Positions 11,046 through 23,907 of a stretch of DNA of 64,000 nucleotides are shown here, one piece after another (position 1 is the first letter of the stretch; the number at the start of each line of letters is the position of its first letter). Made by a program: the position numbers and the translations under genes. Source of the stretch: Plectrocnemia conspersa (taxonomy: Eukaryota > Arthropoda > Insecta > Trichoptera > Polycentropodidae); NCBI GenBank assembly GCA_009617715.1, contig VTFK01000069.1, forward strand, positions 310,001-374,000. The letters are read 5' to 3'. Below the pieces are notes generated by a model that was not told where the DNA came from, searched no databases, and worked only from the letters and a program-made list of their open reading frames with translations.

Positions 11046-14000
11046 TGCGAGAATAGTGGTCCCCGCGGTAATGTACATCCATTAATATATTTAATGTTTC
11101 ATATATCAAAGTAATAAGATAAAACAACAATAAATTCCGTGCGATCATAAATACATTGAGAACCATTTGTGCTGTGTGAATTACAATAGTGAACAATTAA
11201 CTATATATTATTTTCAAGGATAGAGTGAAACATTATTTTTTTGGCATTGCATTTTTGGGTGGTTTTTATTCAGTTGGTGGTACCAACATCTAGAACAGGT
11301 ACAGGCTTAGTTTTTGTAATTAAATAAATTGAACCGCAGTGGATTTAATAAAAAAAAAGTTTTTGTCCGGTAAAGGTTAAAGGACGTCCCTGAAACTCTT
11401 GGGAAACATCGCTTTCAACGATATTGAATCTGCCTCACAGCTTTATATTCGTGCAAGTGAGATAAACGAGAGGAATAGTTTCTTCTCTTTCTAGCGCTCG
11501 GCTTAAGTATACGCGAAGAATCTTCTATATTTCTTTAGTCATTGTGCGTTCCGACGTAATTTCTAAGCATACTGTAATTAAAACGATCTTTTCAATATTT
11601 TCTTATTGTCCAGCTTTTAAAAGATTTTTTCTGCTTACATTATATTTTCTTCTTGGCGTACTTCAAGACTCCAAGAACAACAAATCAGTGTCAAAAATCA
11701 ATCGTTGAAAATTGCGACTACACATACATTTCCTGCGGTCTACAGCACTATTTGTATCCAATTAAATATATAAAAATCTTATAGTGTAGGGTCTTATAAT
11801 TACGTCGACGAGAAAAGCTGTTAAAACAGACGCGCTAAAAGCATTTGACAATAATCGTATTCGCAGAACAGAGCTTAAAAAAATATATAAAAAAACACAT
11901 TAGAGTACCATTTCAAAAGCTTTTAGCCCTCTCCATATAAAAGGCAAAATTATGAGGGTCCATTTTTGGCATCAGACATATCATTTTATAATAATTGTTT
12001 TTTACAATTAATAAGTTATTATACAAAACCGGTAGAATTGCAGTATTTTCTGAAACCTTTTATCTAAAATATTAAACAAAATAAATTTCTACAAAACTGA
12101 ATAAATAATCAAAACCATGACAATATAATTATCTGAAATATTATGTAAAAAAACCGCCACTGACTACTGAATTTCGTTTTCATGGCATTTTGTGAATTAG
12201 TTATCGCCAGTCATGATCATGTCTTTTAGGAAGCTTTGACGAATAGCAGTCATAATTAGGAACCAATTATATTATTGGAGTTGCCTTTCAGTAAAAGTTA
12301 GCCCCAGATGGTATATTATGTTTTTTTTTGCAATACTTGGTGTCATACATAATTTATCTTTGCGTGAATTCTAAATTTATTGCCAACACCCTTTTGCCCC
12401 AACATTTTAAACCTTACACATTAGTTGTAGGGTTTGAAAAACTGGTTAAAAAATATTATGACCGACGATTAACATTTACTGTCACTGTGGCCCCGAGGTG
12501 TCTCTAGAAAGGTCAGGAGAGACGCTTCGCGCTGTGTGTCCAAATGTCACATCATTTATAATGCTGGTTCGAAACAGGTGTGGCGAGTTGCAGGCGAGTT
12601 TTTTCCGGACCAATTGCATCGTTTCTTGGCCACTCTCCCCGGTCATTGTTAATCGTCAGCGACTAATTAGTGAGTCACCTGTTATTTCTCTACACGCGTC
12701 ATAAAACACTTGGTTTACTGATAAATAAAGCTAGTACAATAATCCTTACTAAAAAAATAATCAATAAGTGACTTATCGGTGTGTCGTTGGCATTTTAAGT
12801 GGTTATAAGCAAGGAGTAAAAAACAGTTATATTATGCGAAGGGTAGCACACATTGTCTATAGCGCATCCTTTCCACGCAAAGAGTATTTAGGGGATGGAT
12901 GTGATATTAGGTGGTCCGTTGAATATTTCAAATTATTAACGCAATTATTTGGTCACGAGATCACTTGTGTAGGTACAAGTCCAAATGCAAAAGCAACACT
13001 TTTACAGCAAGATTCTCGGCTGAAAAAGCTCCACGATGATGCACAGTTAAATTTTTTCACTATATTGTGAATTGTTCGCTTTGTAGGACAGTGAAATTTA
13101 CCATAAATACCTCGCAAGGCCAGAGAAAAAACAATTATTTTGGACATAAAGGAATGCATAGACAATGTGGAAAAGCACACTCATTTATCACGTCATTCCT
13201 ACCTTAGTAATGACCAGAGAATCATACATTATGCACAAACACCATTGTTAATAACCCTTTGCGGTAACGGCCATCGGAATGTGTTCATAATGCATTTTTC
13301 ACTCTTTCAAGGCGTGGACATATTTCGTTTGTCAAATATATAAACGCCACAATTTGTTATCTGATTTCTGCATTGTTGCGATTTGCGGAGACGTTCCGAA
13401 TCAACCGTACAAAAGGTCTGACGCTAGAGAGAATATGGAAGACAATCGAGTGATCGGATGAGAGACAGTTCAGTACGGCGATTCTCGTTTAGCGTTTCTT
13501 CTGCAAAGAAACCTCAAAGGACCATTCCGAGGACATAATTTCTTCGCTATTTTCTCTACCAGAATATACAACTTTTCCATATTTCGCTTTGGTATATGTA
13601 CTATAACTAAATATATTGTTACGAGCTTTCCGGCGTCTATTTCTGGCTGCAAACATCTTTGGCCTCAAAATCCGAAATATACAATATATATACAATGACA
13701 TGAGTATATTTTAATTGCAATTATATATATTAATTTAAATTATTATGATTAATTGAAAAATAAATAACTTGCAGGGATTTTTACTTTAATTGAATTTCTT
13801 TATAAAATACCAATAAATTTAGAATTGGATTCATTCGAAAAACTATAAGTCGAGTTTAATTAACACTATTAGTAAAAGTTCCTCGACTTAAATGATTTAA
13901 TAAAATTTTCAATTTACGCAGTATTTTCTGTTTTCATATTTGCAAAAGTGAAAAATAAATATTTTTGTTACTTTTAAAATGAAAATAAATATTAATTACC

Positions 14001-14329
14001 TAATCAAATAATTTATTCTGTGTAATTATTATCAAAATTGCATTGGAATAGTATTAAAAAATCTGTTCAGAGGTGTTAACCATCAACCGATGGATAACGA
14101 GCGAATAAAACTAACTATCATAAATCATTGACGGTAAATAGCAACGTTTTTTGGTGGGCGACCGTGCTGTGAGTATGCCGTGTGTATTTTTGCGCAAACA
14201 AATACTCGCATTTTCATTTTTTTGTCAAACGGTTTAGGAGAGTTGGCCCTAGGGGTGGTTGACCTCGCGGCCAATGAGACTCTGGTGTGAATTTAAGCAG
14301 ACTTTTTTATTAGTGAATATTTACATGTG
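11046..14329. other. Gene-free stretch
   Basis: I found no supported exon, RNA gene or clear repeat boundary. The open frames at 12498-12704 and 12768-13070 (+) show no family resemblance, no splice-linked continuation and no conserved motif. Confidence 0.4.
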
Positions 14330-15140
14330 GAAGGACGATTATTAGCGAGACGTTTCTCCGAACTGCGGTGAAGTTGACGCAGGTGGTGATGCCCGTATGT
14401 GATCCTGAGGGCTCTTGTGGCTGCGTGCGGCGAATGTCAGGAAGTAATTCTTCGTGCGGCTGGTGGTACGGGAGTTCCAGAAGCGGTCATCAGGTCTGTC
14501 GGTGAGGGCGCGTAGCTGGTCTTTTGGGATGGCTGCTGGTGACTCTGAGTGGCTGCTGGTGGATCGTCTCTCTCTCTCTCTGGCTGTCTCGGACTGTCTG
14601 CCTTCAAATCCTTCAGATCAGATCCGGGCTTATATATATTCTCTAAGGGTTGCACGCTTGCTGGCCAATCGCATATGTGCAGCGATCTTCTAGCCGATCG
14701 CTGCAGTCGCTTCGTAGAAACGGCGAAATTGTATTTGCCCCTTTACACTTCCCCTATCCAACTCCCGTCTCCATAAAAGATAGTGATGCCGGAGACCATC
14801 AGGAGCTAAATCGCGACGGTCAAACCCGACCGTGATCGTCACTCGGACGATCAGAAACTCCTGAGCCTAATGCGACCGTGGGAGGAGGGCATGGGCCCAT
14901 TTAAAAAATAAACATATGCCCCCTTTGAAAGCGACTTTTTGCTCGTCCACGGACTTTCGTATTTTTCAAGACGGATGTGGTGATTTATGATATTCGTGAC
15001 CGTCTCGTCACAAAGGGACTCTCTTAACGACCCGTGTTGTGTGGTCAAAAAAATCCTGTGCCATCGTTATTTGTCGCATTGTTTATGAATGATCGTTTTT
15101 AGTCACAGTCATTAACATTGAGACAATGGCCCTTTCAAAT
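14330..15140 (+). repeat. GC-rich copy of dispersed repeat family F4
   Basis: This block is GC-richer than its surroundings. It aligns in pieces with 26865-28170: the CTCCGAA...GGTG...GCGCAG segment at the left, CTTGCTGRCCAATC and GCAGCGATC in the middle, then CTTTGAAAGYGACTTTTTG and the GTGACCGTCTCGT / TCACAGTCATTAA segment at the right. Open frames on both strands inside it are overlapping shadows without known domains. The piece at 14760-14910 (CGCGACGGTCAAACCCGACC, CCTGAGCCTAATGCGACCGT) also recurs at 58305-58490. Confidence 0.65.
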
Positions 15141-16780
15141 CTATGTGGTCGCTACAACGGCAAATGTTTTGAGGGTGCTGCAACGAAATGTGTCATAAAA
15201 CATGCATATTTCTGGACTGTTAAATAGGGATTTTCTGTCCCTTTTAGATACACCGCTCTCGCTACCCACTTAATCTCTATATTGCGAAATAGAATAGCCG
15301 AAAAATTTTGCATCTAGAAAATCTAGAAAATAAATACATATGTAGAAATCAAATATTATATTATAGTTAAAATGGCCGGGTACCTGTTAAAAAAACAGGG
15401 TATTTTCATTTTATAAAAACGTACGGGTACCCGTTCTACTTGGGTCAGAAGCCCTTATCAGGACCCTTGATAAATAATACAGTGTCATAGTTATTTTTCT
15501 ATATTTATTTCATATATAAAATATAAAATTGCTTCCAAGTTCAAGGATAATATAAAACCTTTTGAAAAAAATAAAAAAATTATAAATAAAAATATAATTA
15601 TTACAATTAATAGTTGATAAAGCTATACATAATTAAAAATGCAGTGTCTTAATATCAGAAGTATTTTTTATTAATAAGACAAAAGTATTTTCTTTATGGT
15701 CAGTCTGTACTTGATGGCTGCACATAAAAAGGGTCTCGCAGTCGATATAATATCCATTGTACGAATTTGTCCAAGGTTTTAGACGATCGTAAAATGAACG
15801 TAAAAGTTTATGTTTTCCACGCACAATGAGTCAATTTTACTAAAAGATTTAGGACTGGTTATCAATACTGAAGTAAATTCTATCTTTAATATCTATCAGA
15901 CAAAAAATACAATGTTTTTTGCTTATAATTAAATGCCCCTCTCATTGGTTTTATTAGTCCTGAATTTGTTTTAGATAAAGTACTTTTGTTAGTTATCCTC
16001 TAAAAATTGACAATATTATCGACAGAACTTCAGTCTCACACATAATCATTCCAATAGCTAGCTGATCATCTAAAAAGTATCAATTATTATTAGAGAAAAT
16101 ACCGAGCGGTATCGCCGTACCATGTGCAGCGGTCGATCTTTCAACATTTTTTTTTAATTTGATTTCATGTAAATTATTTCTATAAGAAAATAATCTTATA
16201 TATAATTGTTCTGAGCCGCTTCCACTTCCGGACGGCTCGCTTTAAAATGAAACACTCCATGCCCAATTTTCTACTCTAAATCGTATCACTTTGTGTTATA
16301 TACTCTGATTTATAATATACGTATTCCTAATATTTTGGTCTAAAGCAACAAATTAGGTGGTTAATATTTTCAGTTTATTGATTCTTTCTAATTTGTAAAT
16401 GTAATTAAAAACTGGCTTATATATTTACACAAAAAACATATAAAAAACTTTTTTTTAATTAGTAAGTAGCTTCTGGTGTAACTAAAAAGCATTCTTATTA
16501 CTGAATTTAAATTTATGATAAAATTGTGTTTTATGTAAGTTACATGTTATTTATATCAAATAGTAATATAGAGAACTATCTTTTTTAATATTGATATAGC
16601 TACATAGTTAAGAAAACAGGCCCTAAAATACGCTAAAACACAATCACTTATAATCGCTCATATTGAACCGACTATAGGTCATCGATTGTGTAGTGTCAGT
16701 AAGGTGTAACAAAATATTTTTTATTATCAATCATAAGTCTAGTCCGTCAATCGCACACTCGCTTGCTTCGGTATCTCACG
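15141..16780. other. AT-rich stretch, nothing recognised
   Basis: No exon, RNA gene or transposon end that I can support. A small inverted motif (GGGTACC...GGGTACCC, 15378-15430) is the only structure noticed. Confidence 0.4.
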
Positions 16781-16799
16781 ATAGTGAGGTACCGACAGC

Positions 16800-16920
16800 T
16801 AGTTACTATAAATGCAATCTATATATAAAAAATAAAAGGCAATGTTCGTATGTGTGTCGACTCAAAATTCAAAAACTGCTGGATCGATTTCACTGAAAAT
16901 TTCAGTTTGTTTTTATAAGT
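16800..16920 (+). repeat. Probable dispersed repeat fragment
   Basis: The run TATATAAAAAATAAAAGGCA followed by GTTCGTATGTGTGTCGACTC and AACTGCTGGATCGATTTCAC resembles a phrase often found in insect interspersed repeats. The family is not identified from this fragment. Confidence 0.35.
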
Positions 16921-17249
16921 GCCGGGAGTGTTAAAATGAAATCTGACAGGTAACGCTGTTGTTTTTATAGTGTTGTCGGGCTCAAAACGCTCCCGATAAT
17001 TTTGACGTCATCTCGTGTCATATCGTCGACGTCGTATTTTTTATAACACAAATTAAGTTTTAGATGTTCGCCGCCGAGTTATAATTTTGACATCTCATCA
17101 TGACGTCACATAACTGCTGTTGATTTTTATTTGTTTATTTTTTTGTATCCATGGTAGCTTTTGTTTTTATTAAATTACCGTGTTTTTTGAATACGAATTT
17201 CCGTTGATCGCTTAGATATCGTTTTAAGGATAAACACGAATGCACAGGT

Positions 17250-17740
17250 TATCCCTTCTCAAGGCGGCGGATATATTAATCCTTTCTGATTTATTGCGCG
17301 TCCCTTGTAACTTAATCTGTTAAGCGGGTTCCCACGGTATTCCATTCTAACGAAGAACGTTAAAACGGTTCATCAGAAGACCTTGTTTATGATTACTATT
17401 ATAAGTTAATCCCTTAAATAATATAAGTTAAACCCAATTGTAAATATTGGGATGGTTCGACTGGTAATCATTATTAATATTTATTAGATTAAGAACGGTT
17501 TTAATCTTAAAAGTAATCTCGAATACAGTCGTTATCTTTTCTTTAGGCGACTTAAATCCTTACTGATTTATGGCTGCTACTTTGTAACTTAACGTTTCCC
17601 ACGGTCTTGCCCCATTTTAACGAATAAATCCATTTTTTCGCTTTATCGCGTTGAACTGTTTATTTAATGGATTAATAAAAAAAGTTAATCTTTACAATTG
17701 TTAACAAAAAAGTGGTTCGATTTATAAACCCTTTTATTTT
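17250..17740 (+). repeat. Diverged tandem duplication, unit about 280 bp
   Basis: Two units start at about 17255 and 17533. They share in order TTATCYYTTCT, AGGCG, CTGATTTAT, TTTGTAACTTAA, TTCCCACGGT, a CCATTYTAACGAA block, AAAGTTAATC-like text and a GGTTCGA block. Divergence is high, so the duplication is old. Function unknown. Confidence 0.6.
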
Positions 17741-20247
17741 AATATAAAGTCTTCCTAAAAACCAGTTGATAATTGAATGCAAAGCTTACTACATTTTTTC
17801 GGTAATTTCATTACAAGAAATCCGCAATGTAACGTGCTTAGTATATTCTAATTTCGGGTTTTGAACCCTAGGGCTTTGCAATATACTAAAATTAAATATT
17901 GTCGAGGGTAAATATTTCTGGTAGAGAGGTGATTTCTTGGGGATGATCTGTGGTGTGCTCATCTTGAATCGCAGAATCGTCTCCGATTGATTCAAGACGT
18001 CTCCGGCGAATTATTTGAACAACGAAATATGTTTGCGTCTGAATAAGGGAAATTTTCAAGATGAACACGCTTTGAAAGGCAATAATGCAAGAGGTAAATA
18101 ACAGTGGTGGTTTTTACGCCGTACGGACGCATTGTCGGTATTCTTTATGCACAAAAAGGTAGTTTTTCTGAACATTTCTGTAAAATTACGCAATTGTGCT
18201 ATATTTTTTATTATCCTCTTGCTGGTTATTGCTTTTGTCCAAATGAGCGCGGCATTTTTTTAGAGGCAGGAGAGCGCTCCTGTACATTTTATAAATCTCC
18301 AAATTTTTAAACGTACCGAAAATTTCACAACAAAATCAAAACTGAAAAAAAAGTGTTTCTATCTGCGCCCGTGCAACACAAAATAATCAAAGTAACAATA
18401 AGCAGTCCAATTCTATAGGTTGTTTGTACAAAGTCATAAACATAAAACAGAGGCTTTCTTCTGTGACATACAAACACTTTTGCAGCCGATTGCCTTTCCT
18501 TTTAAATTTTGACCGAACGACAATCGGCATATATAAATAATTTTAAATTCACTAATGAATTGATATTCCATGAGTTTTTTTCTATAGGGGTTATTACATC
18601 CGGTATAAGTTGATAGTGTCACTATATTCAGATTTTTACTATTATGCGCTGTTTTTAAAATAAATCAAATTTATTCTAACTGCAATAGTAGCATACCGAC
18701 AGCTTACTAATTAAGTTTTATATACAGAGCTATGTATTTATTTTAAACGTGTCAGGTCTTTTCAATTTATTATTTTGTCATTTATGCATTACAATAATTA
18801 ACAAAGACGTACCTTTACATAAAAAAATAGATCGCCTAGTTTAGATAAATGAGAAAAGATTTCCTAGAACCCAATTAAGTACGATCATATACCAAAGCCA
18901 TTAACGTCAAGTGCTTTTCTGCGCACTAAAGTGTTGTGGAGATTCCATCAACCTGTACAATTTGTAGTAATTTAGTAACGACCATTTCAACCAACACATA
19001 TCTAAAGTAAGACTATAACAATGCTTAGAAGATCCGAGACAAGATGATTGCGTTAATAATTGCTAATATTTCACGGACCACCTAGCACATCCTTTCTGCG
19101 ACGTTAATCACTCAAACGTACGCACGCGAGTACCGAAAAAAACTACTCTTTGTGTGGAATGGATGCGCGATAAACAATTCGTTCTACCCTTTTGTTAACG
19201 ATCGCCCAAATGGCCATCTGAGTCCTTTCCCTTTAATCCTTTCACTCGTAATGTGAGCTTAAATCACCAGGCTTCGGGTTGGTATCACTCGGATGATGCT
19301 TCTAAATCACCACTGCGTTTTATTAAATGTAACGACTATTTTATGTGCTCTCCTTTATATATTTTGTATTTTTTTTTCTTCAGTTTCAGTTTTACTTATC
19401 AGATAAGCCGATTTAACAATTTTTAAAGATACTAAACATAAGAATTAGGTACAGTTGTAATTTAATTGTAATGAAATAAAACTCGAGTAAAAATCAAATA
19501 TCATGCTGTGTGTTAACATTGTAAACATTTAAAGGGATAAGGATATAATTAAAATATTTAATAGATCGTCACAATAATTGCCGGGGTATTCGGATTATTT
19601 TTTGATTACCAATTAATTAAAATAATAATACTAATGTCAATACTGGTAAAACCGGTATTGACTTTTTTCTCTCGGCAATACCTGGTATTCTTCGTTTCAT
19701 TTAACAGAGTCACTTTGAGGCTTTTTTAACGGTATTTCATTGGTCCGTTTGCACCGAGCAAAGCTGTCATACATATACTTGAGCAACATAGGTAGTCGTT
19801 TTTTTTTCTCAATATACCCGAGTGACTAATGCCGCTCTGAAATACATAATCCTTCATGCGCCTCTATTTTTTTTCTGGGACAATAAGACGCCCCTTCTCA
19901 ACAAAAAATGTTTTTTAATGCTTTCGAAAAACACTCGATAATATAATGTTTGTGGGGGTGTTTACTATGACCGAATTCGCAGAATTCATTCGTTGAAAGA
20001 AACAAAATGTTGAAAAGACTCACCCTTTATTATCGTTTAACGCTTATCTCAAAAATAGGTGTGCGACGGTCGAAGTTGATTTATTTATAAGTATTTAATT
20101 TATATGCAAATGCGCACAAAACAAACACTGATACGGTTCCGCTCTTTATGTGTATTAAATTCGTACCAAACATTATGAACTATTGTATATACAAAAAATT
20201 CTTAAATTTTGTTACTGTATGAATTTTCTTACTTATTTATTTTGATA
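17741..20247. other. AT-rich stretch, nothing recognised
   Basis: No supported gene. A palindromic CAATACTGG...CCGGTATTG motif (19639-19661) is similar to CAATACCGGTATTG at 45213-45226 and probably marks a transposon end. Confidence 0.35.
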
Positions 20248-20300
20248 CCCAGGGACGTCATTTGGGGGTGCATTTGCTTACCCTAAATTTTGCCATAAGC
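20248..20300 (+). repeat. Short fragment of dispersed repeat family F3
   Basis: It contains CCAGGGACGTCATTTGGGGG and TGCATTTGCTTACC, matching the left end of the family seen at 30480, 57945 and 61797. Confidence 0.5.
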
Positions 20301-20317
20301 ATGTGCGTCATTTGTTA

Positions 20318-20700
20318 AAATAATGAGAGACTTCCTTGCGTGTTATTTATGTGAAACCCTTTATTCTAGTCGTAATGAGAGCCTTTGTGTGGTCCCATCC
20401 TATACACTATTGTCTAGTTTATCCTTATTGATGAATTATCATTTTTGGTCACAGTCATTAATGCGAGTTTCAAGATTAAGATCCCCCACAGTGCTTTTTG
20501 TCGTCCGGTGATATATTGTTTCCGTGTCCGTTACCCTACAAAGAAATATTTCTTCTATTCATCGGAGGGTAATTACAATATGTTATTTATGTGTTACCCT
20601 TTTTTCCCTAAACGTAACGAGAGTTTTTGTGCCGTCCGTTCAACTACACTCTTTTGTCACGTTCATCCTTATTATTGTCGTGGTTACAATGATTAATCAT
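20318..20700 (+). repeat. Two tandem partial units of repeat family F4
   Basis: Unit one (20318-20480) and unit two (20505-20700) both carry TGTTATTTATGTG, a CGTAAYGAGAG block and a closing ATCATTTTTG segment. Unit two begins at TCCGGTGATATATTGTTTCC. The same text is found at 10854-11045 and 27965-28165. Confidence 0.65.
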
Positions 20701-21447
20701 TTTTGACCTAGGAATCTTACCTATATCTTATTTTCTCATTTTCGTATTTATTCACTTTGAAACACTTCTCAAAAAAATCGTATTCAAGTTAAGATAAAAT
20801 TACATAATACACTGAAAATATAGGATTTTTTGTCAACAATCTAACATTGAATTAACCCTTTGCACTCGTAATCGTTTTCGTACTAGGTATGTCGCCAGCT
20901 CGGGAAAAATGAAAAATGTTAAATTCTTTTTAAAAATTAAAATTATATATGTAGAGCATAACTATGAATAAACTAATATCAAAAACGAAGAAATCAGAAC
21001 AAATACTTGCATTTCTCTAAATTACATTTTAATTTTTTTTGGTTCTTTCAAGTACCATTGGTTGGCAATCCATAACAATAAATTAACACAATAGGGTGAC
21101 GACCCTTTTTAAAATATTTATGGGACCGAAAAATGTTTAAACCATAAATATACACAAATAACAATATGTCGCTCGGTTTTAGGTTTAGATATATCTACCT
21201 GCGAACGAAGCCAGCTTACATCGCTCGCAGAATTACAAATTGTACGTTTTTTCCATAATTAAAGAAACCTATATTTATATAAACTAATATTTGCCTCATC
21301 GCCCCATCGAAGATTAAATGGAACGTTGCAGTTAGTGTCATATTATTTTTTATATTTCTTAATTAAAAATAGACAAAACTTTTATTAATGAATAGCTGTA
21401 TGGTAAATATGTATTTGTTTGTAATTTTTTATACGACGACGACGGTC

Positions 21448-21472
21448 AATTGGGCGATGGTTTATTGGGCGA
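21448..21472 (+). repeat. GGGCGA-motif pair, left side
   Basis: TTGGGCGATGG and TTGGGCGACAG lie close together. The complementary motifs occur at 22561-22640, so this pair may be one end of a 1.2-kb element. Confidence 0.45.
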
Positions 21473-21803
21473 CAGAAATTAAAAAAAACTTGCACGCCTT
21501 GCTTTATTGTAAATATTAATAAAATATACATTAACTATTTATAGGACACCTTGAACAAAGTGGTACATGTAAATACACCAAAATTAAGGTTTATTTTTCC
21601 TATGTTTTTTTTTTAATAATGAACCTAATGTTACAAGAGCACTCGTGAAAACGTACATTGGTAGGTCAGTTTACCATTCAATATAAAGTTGACTTAATTT
21701 AGAATATTGCAGCCTAAAACGACAAATAAGATATTAATTCATTTTTAAAAAATGTAAATAAAACAAAAATATGTGTCCTATAAAGGGTTAAAACGAAAAA
21801 TTA

Positions 21804-22226
21804 TATTGGAAATTCCAAAAGTTTGTTCTCACAGTAATTTATAATTCTCAAAATATAAAAAAATCGCGCAAAGGGTAAAATCTGCGATAAGCACTTATCA
21901 GCGCTAGTTCTGGGTTATTATATTTATATATAACTACCCTATCCAGTTTAAAATAGATAACGGTAAAGTATGCGATTTTTGGAAATTCCAAAAGATTGTT
22001 CTCACAGTAATTTATAAGTCTCAAAATATAAAAAAATCGCGTAAAGGGCGAAATACACGATAAACACTTATCAGCGCTAGTTCTGTGTTATTATATTTAT
22101 ATATAACAATCCTATCTAATTTAAAATAGATAACTGTAAAATATGCGATTTTTGGGAATTCCAAAAGTTTGTTCTCACAGTAGTTTCCAAGGCTCAAAAC
22201 ATAAAAAAAATTCGCGTAAGGTCCCA
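21804..22226 (+). repeat. 173-bp tandem repeat, about 2.4 units
   Basis: GGAAATTCC-type starts lie at 21808, 21981 and 22154, exactly 173 bases apart each time. Each unit carries TTTGTTCTCACAGTA, a TCAAAAYATAAAAAAA block with TCGCG, CACTTATCAGCGCTAGTTCT, and TTAAAATAGATAACNGTAAA. The third unit is partial. Similarity between units is high, so the array is fairly young. It looks like a small satellite array. Confidence 0.85.
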
Positions 22227-22560
22227 CTAAAAACATTTTTTTGGTAGGTATTTATAATAAAATTACCGACTTTAGTGTTTTATGATATCGAGTAACTCTC
22301 TTAAATTCTTGAATAAAAAAATCAAACTGTTTAAGTGATTAATTTTATGATTAAATATGCACAAATGATAAGTAAATATACATATACATATATCTTATGT
22401 AGGTATATTATATTTTGTTTAGACCGATTAATGTTTTCATCTTTTAATTCTTTTCTAAAAAATATTACTTATATTTTCGTATGTATTTAATTACGTTAAT
22501 TATTTAATTAATTATAAGATCATCATTTGCATCACATTTATTTGTAATGCATTATTATTG

Positions 22561-22640
22561 TATCGCCCAAAAGACCATCGCCCGTTAGTCTGTCGCCCAT
22601 TTTGAATCGCCTCTTTGACTGTCGCCCAATATAAGATTAT
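22561..22640 (-). repeat. GGGCGA-motif cluster, right side
   Basis: On the minus strand GGGCGA occurs repeatedly (ATCGCCC, CATCGCCCG, TGTCGCCCA, CTGTCGCCCAA on plus). This is the inverted counterpart of 21448-21472, with the 173-bp array lying between. Confidence 0.5.
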
Positions 22641-23429
22641 ACACTATCATTACAAAACATATCTTCACAACCACTATATTTAGCCATAGCACTATTTTTT
22701 CACAATAATATTTAAAAAATAACGTTACAATAACTTCACAATAAAATTACAAAATAAGTAATTAAACAAAATTATCAGTCACTATATATAGTTTCACTTA
22801 GACACAAATTACGGACAACCGAGCCACTGTCGAAAACAGAATAGGTAATAAAAACGTCACCGACGCCTGTCAACCGAAAGGCGATCGCCAACTGTTGCCT
22901 TTGGGAGAAGCTACGGCAAATCTACCGTTAAATTTAGTCATCAAAAAAACCCCGACTTATCCCGATAAATAAGCTCTCCCCGGCTTGATTCAGGTAAAAA
23001 TGATATTTTTTTGATAAGGTATGACTCTTGAAACTCTTGTCTACAACACTGCAAAAACTCCATTCAAAACATGCACAGGAAATACCCAAAAATCAACGTT
23101 ATATTTCATTAATCGGAATGGTGTTTCTGACGCGCCTTACGAGTAATATAGACCCAAGTACTGGTGCGTCTCACGCACCATACGAGCGGAAAGGGTTAAA
23201 AATATTTGATTTTACTGAAAAAATATTTCGGTTGTAGCAACATTTAGGATATAAAAGCTAAGTAATAAAAAAAATTGTAACATGAAGAGGGGTTGTAATT
23301 TTATATATTAATTTACAAACCGGCTAAGTTTGGCTCTGCAGTGACTCGGCTTTATGGTACTGTAGCGGCGTCTGTGTCGACCATTTTGTGTATCTGACGC
23401 CATATGCTCGGGTATCACATCGTTGATTA
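22641..23429. other. Non-coding stretch
   Basis: No gene or clear repeat supported. Confidence 0.35.
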
Positions 23430-23620
23430 TCAAGTTGGCGACGGGGGTGACGGGTGACAATTAGACAGATTGTGCCGCTGCAGTAGTATTTTTATTGTCG
23501 ATAAAGAAAATTGTTTACATTGTGTTTTACGAGTTTACGGGGCGCGGGTCCACAATGGCGCGCGAGAGCGCGCCTAAAGTCCGACACGCCAGTGTTACCA
23601 GAGTGTCACCAAGTTTTGCC
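23430..23620 (+). repeat. Dispersed repeat, partner inverted at 57.6 kb
   Basis: It shares GTGACGGGTGACAATTAGAC, GCCGCTGCAGTARTATTTT and CCAGTGTTACCAGAGTG with the minus strand of 57535-57715. The central part (GGCGCGCGAGAGCGCGCC, a palindrome at 23561-23576) is absent from the second copy. Confidence 0.65.
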
Positions 23621-23827
23621 CATAATAAACCTGAATAAATACATATAAATAGGCTACCTAGAGCTCCATCCTGGAAATAGCTTAAATAATGTAAAATAAT
23701 AAAGTAAACATTTTCCTTTGGACGCCCTCAAAGTAATTCGCACAGGATTGTGCATATTTTATAAAATTAAACGATTATGAATATAATTAATTAAATATTA
23801 TTTCACAGGCAATTCATTGATTTTTTG

Positions 23828-23907
23828 ACGAATATATTCGTATACTTCAACCATTTTAATTCAATATTCGAATAGTTGAAAACTACGTATAATTGAGAAC
23901 CATAATG
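23828..23907 (-). repeat. Inverted partner of the 4124-4205 repeat
   Basis: Minus-strand sequence starting GGTTCTCAATTATACG matches the plus-strand AGGGTTCTCAATTATTC copy near 4.1 kb. Confidence 0.5.

Noticed and set aside
12560..12600. GGTTCGAAAC, a tRNA B-box-like motif
   Set aside because: No A-box at the right distance and no cloverleaf could be folded around it.
12768..13070. 100-codon open frame
   Set aside because: No family resemblance, no splice signals in phase, and an overlapping minus-strand frame of similar quality.
14437..14835. Several overlapping open frames on both strands
   Set aside because: They lie inside the GC-rich F4 repeat, where low stop density makes frames in all phases, and none has a domain.
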